From assembly GCA_947171615.1 (NCBI GenBank), contig CAMVYG010000038.1:1-14580 (forward strand): a stretch of 14,580 nt of DNA. The letters are read 5' to 3'. Of this stretch, positions 14,026 to 14,580 are shown in pieces (positions within the stretch are counted from its first letter, which is position 1; each line of letters starts with the position of its first letter). The notes under the pieces are model-generated. The model was given only the letters and a program-made list of their open reading frames with translations. It did no database searches and was not told the DNA's origin. Origin of the DNA: an uncultured Clostridia bacterium. GTDB lineage: Bacteria > Bacillota > Clostridia > Oscillospirales > Acutalibacteraceae. The position numbers and the translations under genes are program-made.

Positions 14026-14580
14026 ATGGAAAAAACGGTAAAAATTTCCCCTTCCCTGCTGGCGGCGGATTTCTCTGCGCTGGGCCGGGAAGTAGAGCGG
14101 GTCGCCGCGGCGGATATGTTACATATAGATGTAATGGACGGCAGATTTGTGCCGAATCTTTCCATCGGGCCCCAGGTGGTGGCGGCTCTGCGGGATAAAA
14201 CATCTCTGTTTTTTGACGTGCATCTCATGCTGGAGCACCCCCTTCCCTATATTGAGGCGTTTCGACAGGCAGGCGCGGACAGCATTACCTTTCATATAGA
14301 ATGCGGGGACGATCCCGCCGCCGTGCTTTCGGCCATTCGGGCAAGCGGCGCGAAACCCGGCATCGCCCTGAGCCCTGCCACACCCCCGGAAGCGCTGAAC
14401 CCTTTTGGCAAAGAGGCGTATTTGATCACGGTAATGACGGTGGAACCCGGCTTCGGGGGACAGTCCTTCATGACCAGCCAGCTGGACACCATCTGTGAGG
14501 TGCGCTCCCTCATCCAGCAGTACAACCCCGCCTGCGAGCTGGAGGTGGACGGCGGCATCGACCGGGATACCGCCCGCGGG
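14026..14580 (+). CDS. rpe: Ribulose-phosphate 3-epimerase, 3' end cut by the window edge
   Basis: 185 codons are visible with no stop, out of about 220 in the family. It interconverts ribulose 5-phosphate and xylulose 5-phosphate in the pentose phosphate pathway, as a TIM barrel with a bound metal. Visible are SPSLLAADF (8-16), HIDVMDGRFVPN with His33 and catalytic Asp35, FDVHLMLEHP with His66, FHIE, GIALSPATP, MTVEPGFGGQSF (the phosphate-binding loop, usually MSVNPGFGGQ) and EVDGGI with the second catalytic Asp175. AAGGAG lies 9 nt before the ATG. A weak TATAAA at 13991-13996 could be a -10 box. Other plus-strand frames in this stretch are shadows. Confidence 0.96.
   Translation, partial: MEKTVKISPSLLAADFSALGREVERVAAADMLHIDVMDGRFVPNLSIGPQVVAALRDKTSLFFDVHLMLEHPLPYIEAFRQAGADSITFHIECGDDPAAVLSAIRASGAKPGIALSPATPPEALNPFGKEAYLITVMTVEPGFGGQSFMTSQLDTICEVRSLIQQYNPACELEVDGGIDRDTARG

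Overview
The window looks like a chromosome segment from a Gram-positive anaerobe of the class Clostridia, most likely near the Ruminococcaceae/Oscillospiraceae. The basis is strong AGGAGG-type ribosome binding sites, sigma-A promoters of TTGACA-17-TATAAT form, U-tailed intrinsic terminators, an rplM-rpsI operon, a G5/3D cell-wall protein of the YabE type and several small membrane proteins of clostridial style. Most genes have moderate to high GC with GC-rich third positions. One gene (6964-8196) is clearly more AT-rich. Genus assignment is inference; no 16S or other strong marker is present.

Layout. Positions 1-415 (minus) hold the 5' part of a small membrane-protein gene that runs off the left edge. 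Positions 639-5365 form a glycoside-utilisation block: a BadF/BadG-type sugar kinase and a GH4 enzyme in one minus-strand operon, then an AraC-type regulator (minus) divergent from a second GH4 gene of the alpha-galactosidase (MelA) type (plus). The two GH4 enzymes carry different active-site signatures (CSGG and CHSV), so they probably act on different sugars. No transporter lies in the block. Positions 5615-6616 (minus) hold rpsI and rplM with a perfect-consensus promoter and a structured leader. Positions 6817-8196 (plus) hold an orphan seven-helix membrane protein. A TtcA-like PP-loop tRNA-thiolation protein follows (8272-8982).

Positions 9144-9690 contain two tandem, sequence-identical 5S rRNA genes. 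Each has its own promoter and terminator, and neither is next to 16S or 23S. About 800 bases of hairpin-rich non-coding DNA follow. Positions 10499-11979 carry a secreted DUF348/G5/3D protein (YabE/Rpf-like). Then come a small membrane protein with an AEC-family permease (12234-13508), a 78-residue conserved membrane protein (13729-13965) and ribulose-phosphate 3-epimerase, which is cut by the right edge.

The most unusual content is non-coding. Three arrays of a 7-nt repeat, TTAGNNN, sit just downstream of three different genes and all end in TTAGAG. A second 7-nt periodic tract of a different sequence (consensus GTATYYR) follows one of them. There is also a dispersed hairpin element in two copies, and a 24-bp near-perfect palindrome over the promoter of the GH4/kinase operon. 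I found no CRISPR array, tRNA gene, transposase or phage gene.
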